This document shows positions 35,025 to 43,418 of a stretch of DNA of 64,000 bases, one piece after another. The notes under the pieces were generated by a model that worked only from the letters and a program-made list of their open reading frames with translations, made no database searches and was not told the DNA's origin. The stretch's first letter is position 1. Every line of letters begins with the position of its first letter. The translations under genes were made by a program, and so were the position numbers. Location of the stretch: positions 124,001-188,000 of the forward strand of contig NZ_JAMJFL010000001.1 of NCBI RefSeq assembly GCF_023544665.1, read 5' to 3'. The stretch is from Streptomyces sp. YS415. GTDB taxonomy: Bacteria > Actinomycetota > Actinomycetes > Streptomycetales > Streptomycetaceae.

Positions 35025-36542
35025 TCAGCCGAGGTCGCCGGCGGCGGTCAGCTCCGCGAGCCGCACCAGCGTGCGCACGCCGGAGCCGGTGCCGCCCTTC
35101 GGCGTGTAGCCGAACGGCCCCTGCTCGTTGAAGGCCGGGCCCGCGATGTCGAGGTGCGCCCAGGTGATGCCCTCGCCGACGAACTCCCGCAGGAAGAGGC
35201 CCGCGACCAGGCCGCCGCCCATCCGCTCGCCCATGTTCGCGATGTCGGCGGTGGGGGAGTCCATCCCCTTGCGCAGGTGGTCCGGCAGCGGCATCGGCCA
35301 GGACGCCTCGCCGACCTCCTCGGCGGCCTCCACGATCGCCGTGCGGAAGGCGTCGTCGTTGGCCATGACGCCGAACGTCCGGTTGCCCAGCGCCAGCACC
35401 ATCGCGCCGGTCAGCGTCGCCACGTCGACGATCGCGTCCGGGTTCTCCTGCGAGGCCGCCCACAGGGCGTCCGCCAGCACCAGCCGGCCCTCGGCGTCGG
35501 TGTTGAGCACCTCGACGGTCTTGCCGCTGTACATCCGCAGCACGTCACCCGGGCGGGTGGCGGAGCCGGAGGGCATGTTCTCGGCCAGCGCCAGCCAGCC
35601 GGTGACGTTGACCGGCAGGCCCAGCCGCGCCACGGCGACGACGGCCGCGAACACCGCCGCCGCCCCGCTCATGTCGCACTTCATCGTCTCGTTGTGCCCG
35701 GCGGGCTTCAGCGAGATGCCGCCCGAGTCGTAGGTGATGCCCTTGCCCACGAACGCGAGGTGCTTCTTCGCCTTCGAGTGCGTGTACGACAGCTTCACCA
35801 GCCGGGGGCCCGCCGCGGAGCCGGCGCCGACGCCGAGGATGCCGCCGTAGCCGCCCTTCTGCAGGGCCTTCTCGTCGAGCACCTGCACCTTGATGCCGTG
35901 CTCCTTGGCCGCCACCTGGGCGACCGCGGCGAACGCCTCGGGGTTGAGGTCGTTCGGCGGGGTGTTGATCAGGTCACGGGCGCGGTTGAGCTCCTCGGTG
36001 ACGGCGGCGGCCCGCTCGATCGCGGCCTTGAACGCCTTGTCGCGCGGCTTCCCGCCGAGCAGGGTGACCTCGCCGAGCGGCCCCTTGCCCTTGCCGTCCT
36101 TGCCGCTGTCCTTGTACGCGTCGAAGGAGTAGGCGCCGAGCAGCGCGCCCTCCGCGACGGCACCGGCGTCCGCGGCGTCGGCGAGGGGGAGAGCGAAGGC
36201 GGCCTTCTTCGAGCCGGCCAGCGCACGCGCCGCCACGCCCGCGGCCTTGCGCAGCGCCTCCGCGCCGTACTCGGCGCCCTTCTCGGGCTCCGCGCCCAGG
36301 CCGACGGCCACCACGAGGGGAGCCTTGAAGCCGGACGGAGCCGGGAGCTTGGTCACCTCGCCCTCGCCGCCGGAGGCACCGAGGGTCTCCAGGACGCCGG
36401 CGAGCCTGCCGTCGTAGGCCTTGTCCAGGGCTTCGGCGCCCGGGGCGACCACGGGGCCCTTGGCGCCCTTGGCGACACCGATCACGATCGCGTCGGCCCG
36501 CAGGCCGGGCGTCGCGGCGGTGCTGAGAGTGAGAGCAGTCAC
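35025..36542 (-). CDS. pepA: Leucyl aminopeptidase (M17)
   Basis: A 505-residue cytosolic metallo-aminopeptidase that removes N-terminal residues from peptides. The two-metal site is complete: Lys267 and Asp272 in GKGITYDSGGISLKP, Asp290 in KCDMSGAAAV, and Asp349 and Glu351 in the signature NTDAEGRL, with the catalytic Arg353. Family PepA proteins can also bind DNA in some bacteria. It begins MTALTLSTAA at 36542, as in homologues. The gene lies between lpd and the divergent exopolysaccharide-type operon, the same neighbourhood as M. tuberculosis pepB (Rv2213). Confidence 0.97.
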   Translation of the reverse strand: MTALTLSTAATPGLRADAIVIGVAKGAKGPVVAPGAEALDKAYDGRLAGVLETLGASGGEGEVTKLPAPSGFKAPLVVAVGLGAEPEKGAEYGAEALRKAAGVAARALAGSKKAAFALPLADAADAGAVAEGALLGAYSFDAYKDSGKDGKGKGPLGEVTLLGGKPRDKAFKAAIERAAAVTEELNRARDLINTPPNDLNPEAFAAVAQVAAKEHGIKVQVLDEKALQKGGYGGILGVGAGSAAGPRLVKLSYTHSKAKKHLAFVGKGITYDSGGISLKPAGHNETMKCDMSGAAAVFAAVVAVARLGLPVNVTGWLALAENMPSGSATRPGDVLRMYSGKTVEVLNTDAEGRLVLADALWAASQENPDAIVDVATLTGAMVLALGNRTFGVMANDDAFRTAIVEAAEEVGEASWPMPLPDHLRKGMDSPTADIANMGERMGGGLVAGLFLREFVGEGITWAHLDIAGPAFNEQGPFGYTPKGGTGSGVRTLVRLAELTAAGDLG

Positions 36543-36888
36543 GGTGGTGAAATCTCGCTTCCGATGTGAAGTTGCAGTGGCCGAAAGGTGTGGGTCGACC
36601 GGGCCCGAGGGCCGACCCTATTCGGCTGAACGGGTGCGGGCTCAGCGGGGCCTTCCCCGGTGCGGCTGACACTCGGGACGAGCCTACGCGCGTGTGGTCC
36701 GTTCGCTCATTCCTGCGGGCGTTCACCTGTCGGTGGCGTCATGGCCACTTACCGCCCCTCACCCCCGGTGAGCTGAGACACACTCATCGCGTTCCGGTGA
36801 GCCGGTGGCTCGCCGCTTCGCATGATTTCCAAGGATCCTCCCCGATTCGGTTCCGTCCAGGGGGGTCTTCTGGGGGAGGGGACGACAC
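36543..36888. other. Divergent intergenic region between pepA and the exopolysaccharide operon
   Basis: These 346 bases must hold the promoters for pepA (minus) and for the deacetylase-led operon (plus). The clearest element is a perfect palindrome at 36758-36772. A GGGGAGGGG Shine-Dalgarno sequence precedes ATG 36889. No convincing -10/-35 pair stands out, and I see no gene. Confidence 0.5.
36758..36772. promoter_or_regulatory. Palindrome CTCACC-n3-GGTGAG (candidate operator)
   Basis: A perfect 6-bp inverted repeat with a 3-base spacer, 117 bases upstream of the deacetylase start. It could be a repressor site for the exopolysaccharide operon. No adjacent regulator gene identifies the protein. 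Confidence 0.4.
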
Positions 36889-38925
36889 ATGGCGCACCGT
36901 GCGCGCAGATCGAGAAGGACCGCAGCCGCCCTGACGGCCGCGGGAGTCATCATGCTGGGACCGGGGGTGCCCGGCGCCTCGGCGGCCGTGGAGCCGCGCG
37001 TCGATCTGAGGGTGCTGGTGGTGGACGACGGGGGCAGCGCGGTCCGGGCCATCGCCGCCCAGTTGCGCGGCACCGGCATCCCGTACACCACGATCGACCT
37101 GAACGATTCGGCACGCCCGGCGGTGACCGCCGCGTTCCTCAGCGACACGGTCGGCGGCCGCCCGCGCGCCAAGTTCCAGGGCGTCGTCCTGCCGAACGAG
37201 GCCCCGTTCGGCAGCGGATCCGCCGAACAGAGCGCGCTGGAGGCCTACGAGCGGACCTACGGCATCCCGCAGGTCGACGCCTACACCTGGGCGCACCCGG
37301 GCGTCGGCCTCGACTACACCACCGAGGGCGGCTGGTCCGGCAGCCTCGACGGACGCCAGGCCGCGGTCACCGACGCCGGGAAGTCGACGCACTTCGGCTA
37401 CCTCGACGGCGCGTTCCGCTTCGAGGACAACGCCCCCACGGTCCAGGAGAGTTACGGCTACGTCGCCCGCCCCCGCGCCGGCTTCACCAGCTACGTCGAC
37501 GTCCCCGTGCCCGACGGCGACGGGCGCGGCAGCCTGATCGGGGAGTACGCCCACGACGGGCGCCGCGAGCTGGTGGTGACTTTCGCCTACAACCAGCACC
37601 AGCAGCAGTTCCGGGTCCTCGCCCGCGGCATCGTCGAGTGGCTGACCCAGGGCGTGCACCTCGGCCAGGACCGCAACTACTTCGCGGTGCACGTCGACGA
37701 CGTCTTCGCCCCCGACGCCCGCTGGGACACCGAGCGCAACTGCACCCCCGGCGACATCGACTGCGTCGGCGGCGGCGAGGAGACCGACCCGATCCGGATG
37801 ACGGCCGAGGACGCGGTGTACGCCGCCCAGTGGCAGCACACCCACGGCTTCACCATGGACATGGTCTACAACGCCGGTTCCGGCGAGGAGTGGAAGACCG
37901 AGCACGGCGGCACCGACCCGCTCACCGCCCGGCTGCTCGCCGACAAGGCGCAGTACCGCTGGATCAACCACACCTACACGCACCCCTTCCTCGGCTGCGT
38001 CCAGGACACCTCGACCGTGCCGTGGAGCTGCGCGAAGAACGCCGACGGCTCGACGAAGTACATGAGCCGGTCCGAGATCGCCGCACAGATCCGCGACAAC
38101 CACAACTGGGCCGTCGCCAAGGGACTCCCCGTCGACCGCACCGAACTGGTCACCGGCGAGCACTCGGGGCTGAGGACGCTTCCGCAGCAGCCGAACGACA
38201 ACCCGAACCTGGCCGGCGCCCTCGCCGACAACGGCGTCAAGTGGGTCGCCTCGGACAACTCCCGCGAGCCCGAGCAGCGCGCGGTGGGCGCCGCCCTGAC
38301 CGTGCCCCGGCACCCGATGAACGTGTACTACAACACCGGCACCGAGGCCGAGATGGCCGACGAGTACAACTGGATCTACGCCTCCGCGGAGGACGGCGGC
38401 AGCGGTGTCTGCGCGACCAACCCCGCCTCCACCTGCCTCGACGAGCCCCTGGACCCGGCCACCGGCTACGACGAGTACATCGTCCCGCAGGAGGCCCGCA
38501 TCGCCCTCGGTCACGTGGTCGGCAACGACCCGCGCCCGCACTACGCCCACCAGTCCAACCTCGCCGAGGACCGCATTCTCTACCCGGTGATGGAGAAGGT
38601 GCTGGCCGACTACCGGGCCCTGTTCGCCGACAACACCCCGGTGGAGAACCTCACCCAGAAGGCCATCGGCACCGAGCTCCAGCGCCGCACGGCCTGGCGT
38701 ACCGCGGTGGCGAACAACCGGGTCACGGCGTACCGCATCGGCACGACCGTGACGGTGAGCGCCCCGTCAGGAACCCAGATCCCGGTGACGGCACCGGAGG
38801 GCACCAGGAAGCAACTGCTGCTGGGCACCACCGTGTTCGGCACGCCGTACGCGGGGGAGCGCTCGGCCTGGGCCGCACCGGCGTCGCTGCAGTCGGCTCT
38901 CACTTTGAAACTGCCGTCGGCCTGA
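36889..38925 (+). CDS. Secreted Agd3-like polysaccharide deacetylase
   Basis: A 678-residue exported protein. A Sec signal (RARRSRRTAAALTAAGVIML) ends near GASA-AVEP (about residue 32). Residues 40-250 form an N-terminal module (RVLVVDDGGSAVRAIAAQL and on). The deacetylase core begins DRNYFAVHVDDVFAPDARWD (261-280) with an HxDD metal/base motif at 268-271, and HTYTHPFLG holds the HxxxH zinc motif (His361, His365). These match the CE4-like layout of Agd3, the fungal galactosaminogalactan deacetylase (CE18 with a preceding carbohydrate-binding module); the length also agrees. The probable role is to remove acetyl groups from an N-acetylgalactosamine-rich exopolysaccharide outside the cell. GGGGAGGGG precedes the ATG. 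It leads a five-gene set with glycan synthesis and hydrolysis genes. Confidence 0.8.
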   Translation: MAHRARRSRRTAAALTAAGVIMLGPGVPGASAAVEPRVDLRVLVVDDGGSAVRAIAAQLRGTGIPYTTIDLNDSARPAVTAAFLSDTVGGRPRAKFQGVVLPNEAPFGSGSAEQSALEAYERTYGIPQVDAYTWAHPGVGLDYTTEGGWSGSLDGRQAAVTDAGKSTHFGYLDGAFRFEDNAPTVQESYGYVARPRAGFTSYVDVPVPDGDGRGSLIGEYAHDGRRELVVTFAYNQHQQQFRVLARGIVEWLTQGVHLGQDRNYFAVHVDDVFAPDARWDTERNCTPGDIDCVGGGEETDPIRMTAEDAVYAAQWQHTHGFTMDMVYNAGSGEEWKTEHGGTDPLTARLLADKAQYRWINHTYTHPFLGCVQDTSTVPWSCAKNADGSTKYMSRSEIAAQIRDNHNWAVAKGLPVDRTELVTGEHSGLRTLPQQPNDNPNLAGALADNGVKWVASDNSREPEQRAVGAALTVPRHPMNVYYNTGTEAEMADEYNWIYASAEDGGSGVCATNPASTCLDEPLDPATGYDEYIVPQEARIALGHVVGNDPRPHYAHQSNLAEDRILYPVMEKVLADYRALFADNTPVENLTQKAIGTELQRRTAWRTAVANNRVTAYRIGTTVTVSAPSGTQIPVTAPEGTRKQLLLGTTVFGTPYAGERSAWAAPASLQSALTLKLPSA

Positions 38926-38940
38926 GGCGAGTTGCCGACC

Positions 38941-38976
38941 GGCCCCACCCCGGATCCTGACCGGCCGGGGTGGGCC
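38941..38976 (+). terminator. Hairpin between the deacetylase gene and pelF
   Basis: GGCCCcACCCCGG pairs with CCGGGGTGGGCC (one bulged C), loop of 11. It may be a terminator or attenuator. A TAGGAC hexamer follows at 38987-38992, which could be a separate -10 for the downstream genes. Confidence 0.5.
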
Positions 38977-39017
38977 GCTCGGACCGTAGGACCCGTTCCG
39001 CAGGGGGGAACTCACGC

Positions 39018-40541
39018 ATGAGGCGATCGGGCCGTCATGTCACCATGCTCACCGAAGGCACCTACCCGCATGTCCACGGCGGCGTCAGCACCTGGTGCGA
39101 CCAGCTCGTCAAGGGCATGCCGGAGGTCGACTTCCACGTCGTCTCCCTGACCGGGACCGGCCGGGAACCGGTCACCTGGGAGCTGCCGCCCAACGTCCGC
39201 CGGCATGTCACGGTGCCGACCTGGGGACCGCGCCCGGGACGCGGACGCGCCCTCTTCGGCCGGGCCCGTCGCCGCTTCCTCGACTCCTACGAGCGGTTCC
39301 TGCTCTCCTTCCTCGACCCCGGGGCGGGGCCCGACTTCGGCGAGGCGCTGTACGAGCTGGCCCGGCTCGCCCGCGCCGGGCAGCTGTCCGCCGCGCTGCG
39401 CTCGGAGTCCGCGCTGCGGTCGCTGATGTGGATCTGGACGATGCCGCATCTGCCGACGGCCGCCGCCGGGCCCACCGTGCACGACGCGCTCACCGCGACC
39501 GACCTGCTGGAACACGCGCTGCGCCCGCTGGGCACGCGGATCCCGGAGGACTCGGTGGCGCACGCGGTGAGCAGCGGCCTGGCCACGCTGCCCGCGCTCG
39601 CCGCCCACCGACTGGACGGGGTGCCGTTCCTCCTCACCGAGCACGGCATCTATCTGCGCGAGCGCTACCTGGGCTACCGCAGCGCCGAACAGCGCTGGCC
39701 GGTGAAGGCGTTCATGCTCGGCTTCTACCGTGAACTCAATTCACACGGGTACCGGGCGGCCGACCTGATCACACCGTGCAACCAGTACAACCGTCGCTGG
39801 GAGGAGCGCGGCGGCGCCGACGCCGACAAGATCCGCACGGTCTACAACGGCGTCGACCCGCACGCCTTCCCGCACGCGGGCCCCGAGCCCGACGTCCCCA
39901 CCCTCACCTGGTGCGGCCGGGTCGACCCCATCAAGGACCTGGAGACCCTCCTCCACGCCTACGCCATGGTCCGCGCCGAACTCTCCGAGACCCGGCTGCG
40001 GCTGTTCGGCCCGGTCCCGCCCGGCGGCGAGGCGTACCGGACGAAACTGGAGAAGCTCGCCGCCGAACTCGGCGTCACCGACGGCCTCACCTTCGAGGGC
40101 CGCATCAGCGAGGTCTGGCGCGCCTACGCCGCCGGACACGTCGTCATGCTGTCGTCGATCTCCGAGGGCTTCCCGTTCTCGATCATCGAGGCCATGTCCT
40201 GCGGCCGTACGACGGTCTCGACGGACGTCGGGGGAGTGCGCGAGGCGGTCGGCGACACCGGACTGGTCGTCCCGCCGCGCGAGCCGGAGAAGATGGCCGC
40301 GGCCGCCCTCACCCTGCTCAGGGACGACGAACGCCGCCTGGCCCTGGGCGAGTTGTCCCGGCAGCGGGTGATCGACCGGTTCACCCTGCGCCGTTCCGTG
40401 GACGCCTTCCGGACGATCTACCAGGAGCTCGCGGGCCTGCCCGAGGTGTACGAGCCGACCGTCGAGACCGTCGCCGACTGGACCCTCGAACTGCGCGACC
40501 CCTGGTACGAGAAGGTCGCGACGGACGGAACCGACTGGTGA
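39018..40541 (+). CDS. pelF: PelF-type family 4 glycosyltransferase
   Basis: A 507-residue cytosolic glycosyltransferase, the same length as Pseudomonas PelF. The diagnostic N-terminal motif reads MLTEGTYPHVHGGVSTWCDQLV (residues about 10-31), as in PelF's EGTWPYVRGGVSSW. The GT-B C-terminal half has TLTWCGRVDPIKDLETLL, LRLFGPVPPGGEAY, FEGRIS and the EX7E nucleotide-sugar motif in SISEGFPFSIIEAMSCGRTTVSTDVGG. PelF polymerises UDP-GalNAc-derived units in Pel biosynthesis. The start at ATG 39018 follows CAGGGGGGAA. Its stop overlaps the next gene (GTGA), so the membrane protein is translationally coupled. Family assignment is strong, but the sugar donor is inferred. Confidence 0.88.
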   Translation: MRRSGRHVTMLTEGTYPHVHGGVSTWCDQLVKGMPEVDFHVVSLTGTGREPVTWELPPNVRRHVTVPTWGPRPGRGRALFGRARRRFLDSYERFLLSFLDPGAGPDFGEALYELARLARAGQLSAALRSESALRSLMWIWTMPHLPTAAAGPTVHDALTATDLLEHALRPLGTRIPEDSVAHAVSSGLATLPALAAHRLDGVPFLLTEHGIYLRERYLGYRSAEQRWPVKAFMLGFYRELNSHGYRAADLITPCNQYNRRWEERGGADADKIRTVYNGVDPHAFPHAGPEPDVPTLTWCGRVDPIKDLETLLHAYAMVRAELSETRLRLFGPVPPGGEAYRTKLEKLAAELGVTDGLTFEGRISEVWRAYAAGHVVMLSSISEGFPFSIIEAMSCGRTTVSTDVGGVREAVGDTGLVVPPREPEKMAAAALTLLRDDERRLALGELSRQRVIDRFTLRRSVDAFRTIYQELAGLPEVYEPTVETVADWTLELRDPWYEKVATDGTDW

Positions 40542-41992
40542 GCCGGGGCCTGCGCATGCCCCCGGGCGCCCCCGGCACCCTGCCCGTGATCCCCCGGCAG
40601 CGCACACCCCGCTGGGCGGGGCCCGACCCGGTCGACGAACTGGCCGAGCGGCTCGACGGCTTCGTCGCCGCCGCCGTCCACCCCGACGAGATCGCCGCGC
40701 TGCTGGAATCCGACGGCCTCTCGGACGACCAGATACGCGAGCGCTACGGCGTCAAGAACTCCTTCGCGCTGGCGGAGGAGCTGTACGAACGGGTGGCCCG
40801 CCGCTACCCCGAACCCGAGCACACCGCCCCCGACCCGTGGCGGACAAGCCTCCTGAGCTGTCTGCTCCGGGGCGTCGTCTTCGCCCTGCCCGGCTTCGGC
40901 TACGTCCTGGGCGCCCCCCTGCTCGCGGGCCCCCCGGACGACCACGGTCTCCCGGCGGGCACGGTCCCCCTGCTGGCCGCGGCCCTGTTCGGCTGGGCGT
41001 GGAACCAGGGCCTGGCGCACCGGGCGTACACCTGGCTGGGGCTGGGCGACCGGGCCGCGGCCCGACGCTCCCTGCTGCTGGGCGGGCCGGCCGGAGCGCT
41101 GCTGGGCGCCCTGGTGGCCCTGCTCGCCGCCGGTACCGCGGCCCCGGCGGCGGTCGCCTTCGCGGCGGGGCAGTCCTGCTACCTGGGCGCGGCGACGGCC
41201 CTGCTGGTGCTGGGCCGCGAACGGGCCCTGCTGGCGGCGCTGCTGCCGATGACGGCCGGGGCCGTCCTGGCGCTGGTCCGCCCCGTCCCGGACGCGGCAC
41301 GACTCATGCTGCTCCTGGGCTCGGCGGCCGCGGTGGCGGTCCTGGCAGTGCGGGCAGCGGCGCCGCGCGGAAGCGGCACCCCGGCGGCCGGCCCGGCGCC
41401 GGGCACCGTCCCCCTCACCGCCTCCCTCCCCTACGCCCTGTTCGGGCTCAGCACCGGTGTCCTGGTCGTGTACGCGGCCCTCGGTGACGTCCTCGCGGGC
41501 GACGGGCTCTCCGCCGTGGCCGCCCCCGCTGCCGTGGCCCTCACCCTCAGCATGGGCCCCGCCGAATGGCTGCTGCACCGCTTCCGCAGCCGCGGCCTCG
41601 CCGGGCTGCGGGCCTGCAGCACACCGAGGGCGTTCCGGCGCACCACCGCCCGGGCGCTCGTCGCCTGCCTCGGCGCCTACCTGGCCGCCCTGCTCGCCCT
41701 CGACCTCGTCACCGCCGCGCTGTGGCCGCACGCCCCCGCCGTCTCCGGCCTCCGGCTCGCCGGACTGCTCCTGCTCGGCGTGGTGATGTGGACGGGCCTG
41801 CTGCTCCAGTCGTTCGGCGCGGTCGCCGGCGCCGCCCTGATCTGCGTCCTGGCCGCCCTGGCCCACACGCTCGCCCTGGTCACCCACACCGGCGGCCCGC
41901 ACACCGTGGGCGCGGCGGTGTACGGCGCGGCGGCCCTGGCGCAGTCCGCCCTGGTGTGCGTCCTGCTGGGAAGGGCAACCGCCCACAGATGA
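40538..41992 (+). CDS. Polytopic membrane protein, possible PelG-like exporter
   Basis: A 484-residue membrane protein. The first 95 residues are cytosolic and helical (DELAERLDGFVAAAVHPDEIAALLESDGLSDDQIRERYGVKNSF). About twelve hydrophobic segments follow from residue about 100 to the end, in the range of PelG, the multidrug/oligosaccharide-flippase-type transporter partnered with PelF. Sequence similarity to PelG is not obvious by eye, so this rests on gene position, topology and size. The GTG at 40538 overlaps the pelF stop; an internal ATG at 40556 is the alternative. The N-terminal domain might carry a regulatory or PelF-docking function. Its 3' end overlaps the next gene by ATGA. Confidence 0.7.
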   Translation: MSRGLRMPPGAPGTLPVIPRQRTPRWAGPDPVDELAERLDGFVAAAVHPDEIAALLESDGLSDDQIRERYGVKNSFALAEELYERVARRYPEPEHTAPDPWRTSLLSCLLRGVVFALPGFGYVLGAPLLAGPPDDHGLPAGTVPLLAAALFGWAWNQGLAHRAYTWLGLGDRAAARRSLLLGGPAGALLGALVALLAAGTAAPAAVAFAAGQSCYLGAATALLVLGRERALLAALLPMTAGAVLALVRPVPDAARLMLLLGSAAAVAVLAVRAAAPRGSGTPAAGPAPGTVPLTASLPYALFGLSTGVLVVYAALGDVLAGDGLSAVAAPAAVALTLSMGPAEWLLHRFRSRGLAGLRACSTPRAFRRTTARALVACLGAYLAALLALDLVTAALWPHAPAVSGLRLAGLLLLGVVMWTGLLLQSFGAVAGAALICVLAALAHTLALVTHTGGPHTVGAAVYGAAALAQSALVCVLLGRATAHR

Positions 41993-42639
41993 AGAACCTG
42001 TTGGTCCCTTACTACGAGCACCCCGCCGTCCGCCCGGCCGAGTGGGACGCCGTCGTCGCCGCCGCGCCCCGCCTCTACGGCGTGATCCTCAACCCGGCCA
42101 GCGGCCCCGGCGACGGCCCCGACCCGGCCTTCGCCGACCTCGCCGCCCGGCTGCGCGCGGCGGACGTCCGGGTCCTCGGCTACACCGACACCGGATACGG
42201 CCGCCGGCCCGCCGCCGACGTCCTGCGCGACCTCACCCGGCACCGCGACTGGTACGGCACCGACGGCGCCTTCTTCGACCAGGTCGCCACGGACCGCGAG
42301 GAGTTCGCGTACTACCAGCGGCTCGCGGTCGCGGCCTGGGGCCTCGGCAGCGCCACCCTCGTCCTCAACCACGGCACCCCGCCCCACCCCTCCTACGGCC
42401 GCATCGCCGACGTGCTGGTCACCTTCGAGGGCACCTGGTCCACGTACCGCGAACTGCCCCCGCGGCAGGAGAGTTACGGCGCCGGGGTGCGCGTATGCCA
42501 TCTGCTGTACGGCGTCCCGGCGGGCGTCGACGCGGAGCGGCCGGCGCGGGCGCGCGGGGCCACGGTGCACTGTGCGGTGCCCGGCGTGGGGGATCATCCC
42601 TGGGGTACGTTGCCGCACGCCTTGGAGCCCGCCCGGTGA
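41989..42639 (+). CDS. Spherulin-4/Sph3-like glycoside hydrolase (GH135-type), no signal peptide
   Basis: A 216-residue protein of the spherulation-specific family 4. It opens KNLLVPYYEHPAVRPAEWDAVV, then YGVILNPASGPGDGPDPAFADLAARLRAADVRVLGYTDTGYG, YGTDGAFFDQVATD and LVTFEGTWSTY, matching the (beta/alpha)8 pattern and acidic residues of Sph3, which cleaves galactosaminogalactan in Aspergillus. No signal peptide or membrane segment is evident, so either it acts in the cytosol or export depends on another route; this is unusual for a polysaccharide hydrolase. The start overlaps the previous stop (ATGA) and the stop overlaps the next start (GTGA). The enzymatic substrate is inferred from family and context. 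Confidence 0.85.
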   Translation: MKNLLVPYYEHPAVRPAEWDAVVAAAPRLYGVILNPASGPGDGPDPAFADLAARLRAADVRVLGYTDTGYGRRPAADVLRDLTRHRDWYGTDGAFFDQVATDREEFAYYQRLAVAAWGLGSATLVLNHGTPPHPSYGRIADVLVTFEGTWSTYRELPPRQESYGAGVRVCHLLYGVPAGVDAERPARARGATVHCAVPGVGDHPWGTLPHALEPAR

Positions 42640-43418
42640 GACGTTTGTACGCGCTGGCCGCCCTGTTCGTCCTGCTGCTCGCGGGCTGCACCACGGCCTC
42701 CGACGGCAAGCCGCCGGGCGCCCGCTGGCAGCCCCGCCCCGGCACGGGCTGGCAGTGGCAGCTGAGCGGACGCCTGGACACCTCCGTCGACGTGCCGGTC
42801 TACGACATCGACGGCTTCGACCACTCGGAGCGGACGGTCGAGGGCCTGCACCGGGACGGCCGCAAGGTGATCTGCTACCTGTCCACCGGCGCCTGGGAGG
42901 AGTTCCGCCCGGACGCCGGGGAGTTCCCCGGCAAGGTGCTGGGCCGGGGCAATGGCTGGGAGGGCGAGCGCTGGCTGGACATCCGCCGCACGGACGTCCT
43001 GGAGCCGCTGATGGCGGCCCGGCTCGACATGTGCCGGGACAAGGGCTTCGACGCCGTCGAGCCGGACAACATGGACGGCTACCGCAACCGCACCGGCTTC
43101 CCGCTCACCGCCCGCGACCAGCTCCGCTACAACCGGCTGATCGCGAAACTGGCCCATGACCGGGGTCTGGCCGTCGGCCTGAAGAACGACCTGGACCAGA
43201 TCCCGGAGTTGGTGGGGGACTTCGACTTCGCGGTGAACGAGCAGTGCGCGCAGTACGACGAGTGCGGCGCGCTGAAGCCGTTCACGGACGCGGACAAGGC
43301 GGTCTTCCACGTGGAGTACGAGCTGCCGACGAGCCGCTTCTGCGCCGACTCCCGCCGGCTGGGGCTGAGTTCGCTGCTGAAGAAGTACGAGCTGGGAGCG
43401 TGGCGCGAGCCCTGCTAG
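42636..43418 (+). CDS. GH114 lipoprotein (endo-alpha-1,4-galactosaminidase, Ega3-like)
   Basis: A 260-residue lipoprotein. The signal peptide ends in the lipobox LLAGC (Cys at about residue 18), so it is anchored to the outer face of the membrane. The GH114 domain shows WQWQLSGRLDTSVDVPVYDIDGFD, VICYLSTGAWEEFRPD, LDIRRTDVLEPLMAARLDMCRDKGFDAVEPDNMDGYRN (with the diagnostic EPDNMDGY) and VNEQCAQYDEC. Known GH114 enzymes such as Ega3 cut alpha-1,4-linked galactosamine polymers. It closes the five-gene set. The stop TAG shares the palindrome CTAG with the stop of the convergent cobS gene. Confidence 0.9.
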   Translation: MRRLYALAALFVLLLAGCTTASDGKPPGARWQPRPGTGWQWQLSGRLDTSVDVPVYDIDGFDHSERTVEGLHRDGRKVICYLSTGAWEEFRPDAGEFPGKVLGRGNGWEGERWLDIRRTDVLEPLMAARLDMCRDKGFDAVEPDNMDGYRNRTGFPLTARDQLRYNRLIAKLAHDRGLAVGLKNDLDQIPELVGDFDFAVNEQCAQYDECGALKPFTDADKAVFHVEYELPTSRFCADSRRLGLSSLLKKYELGAWREPC

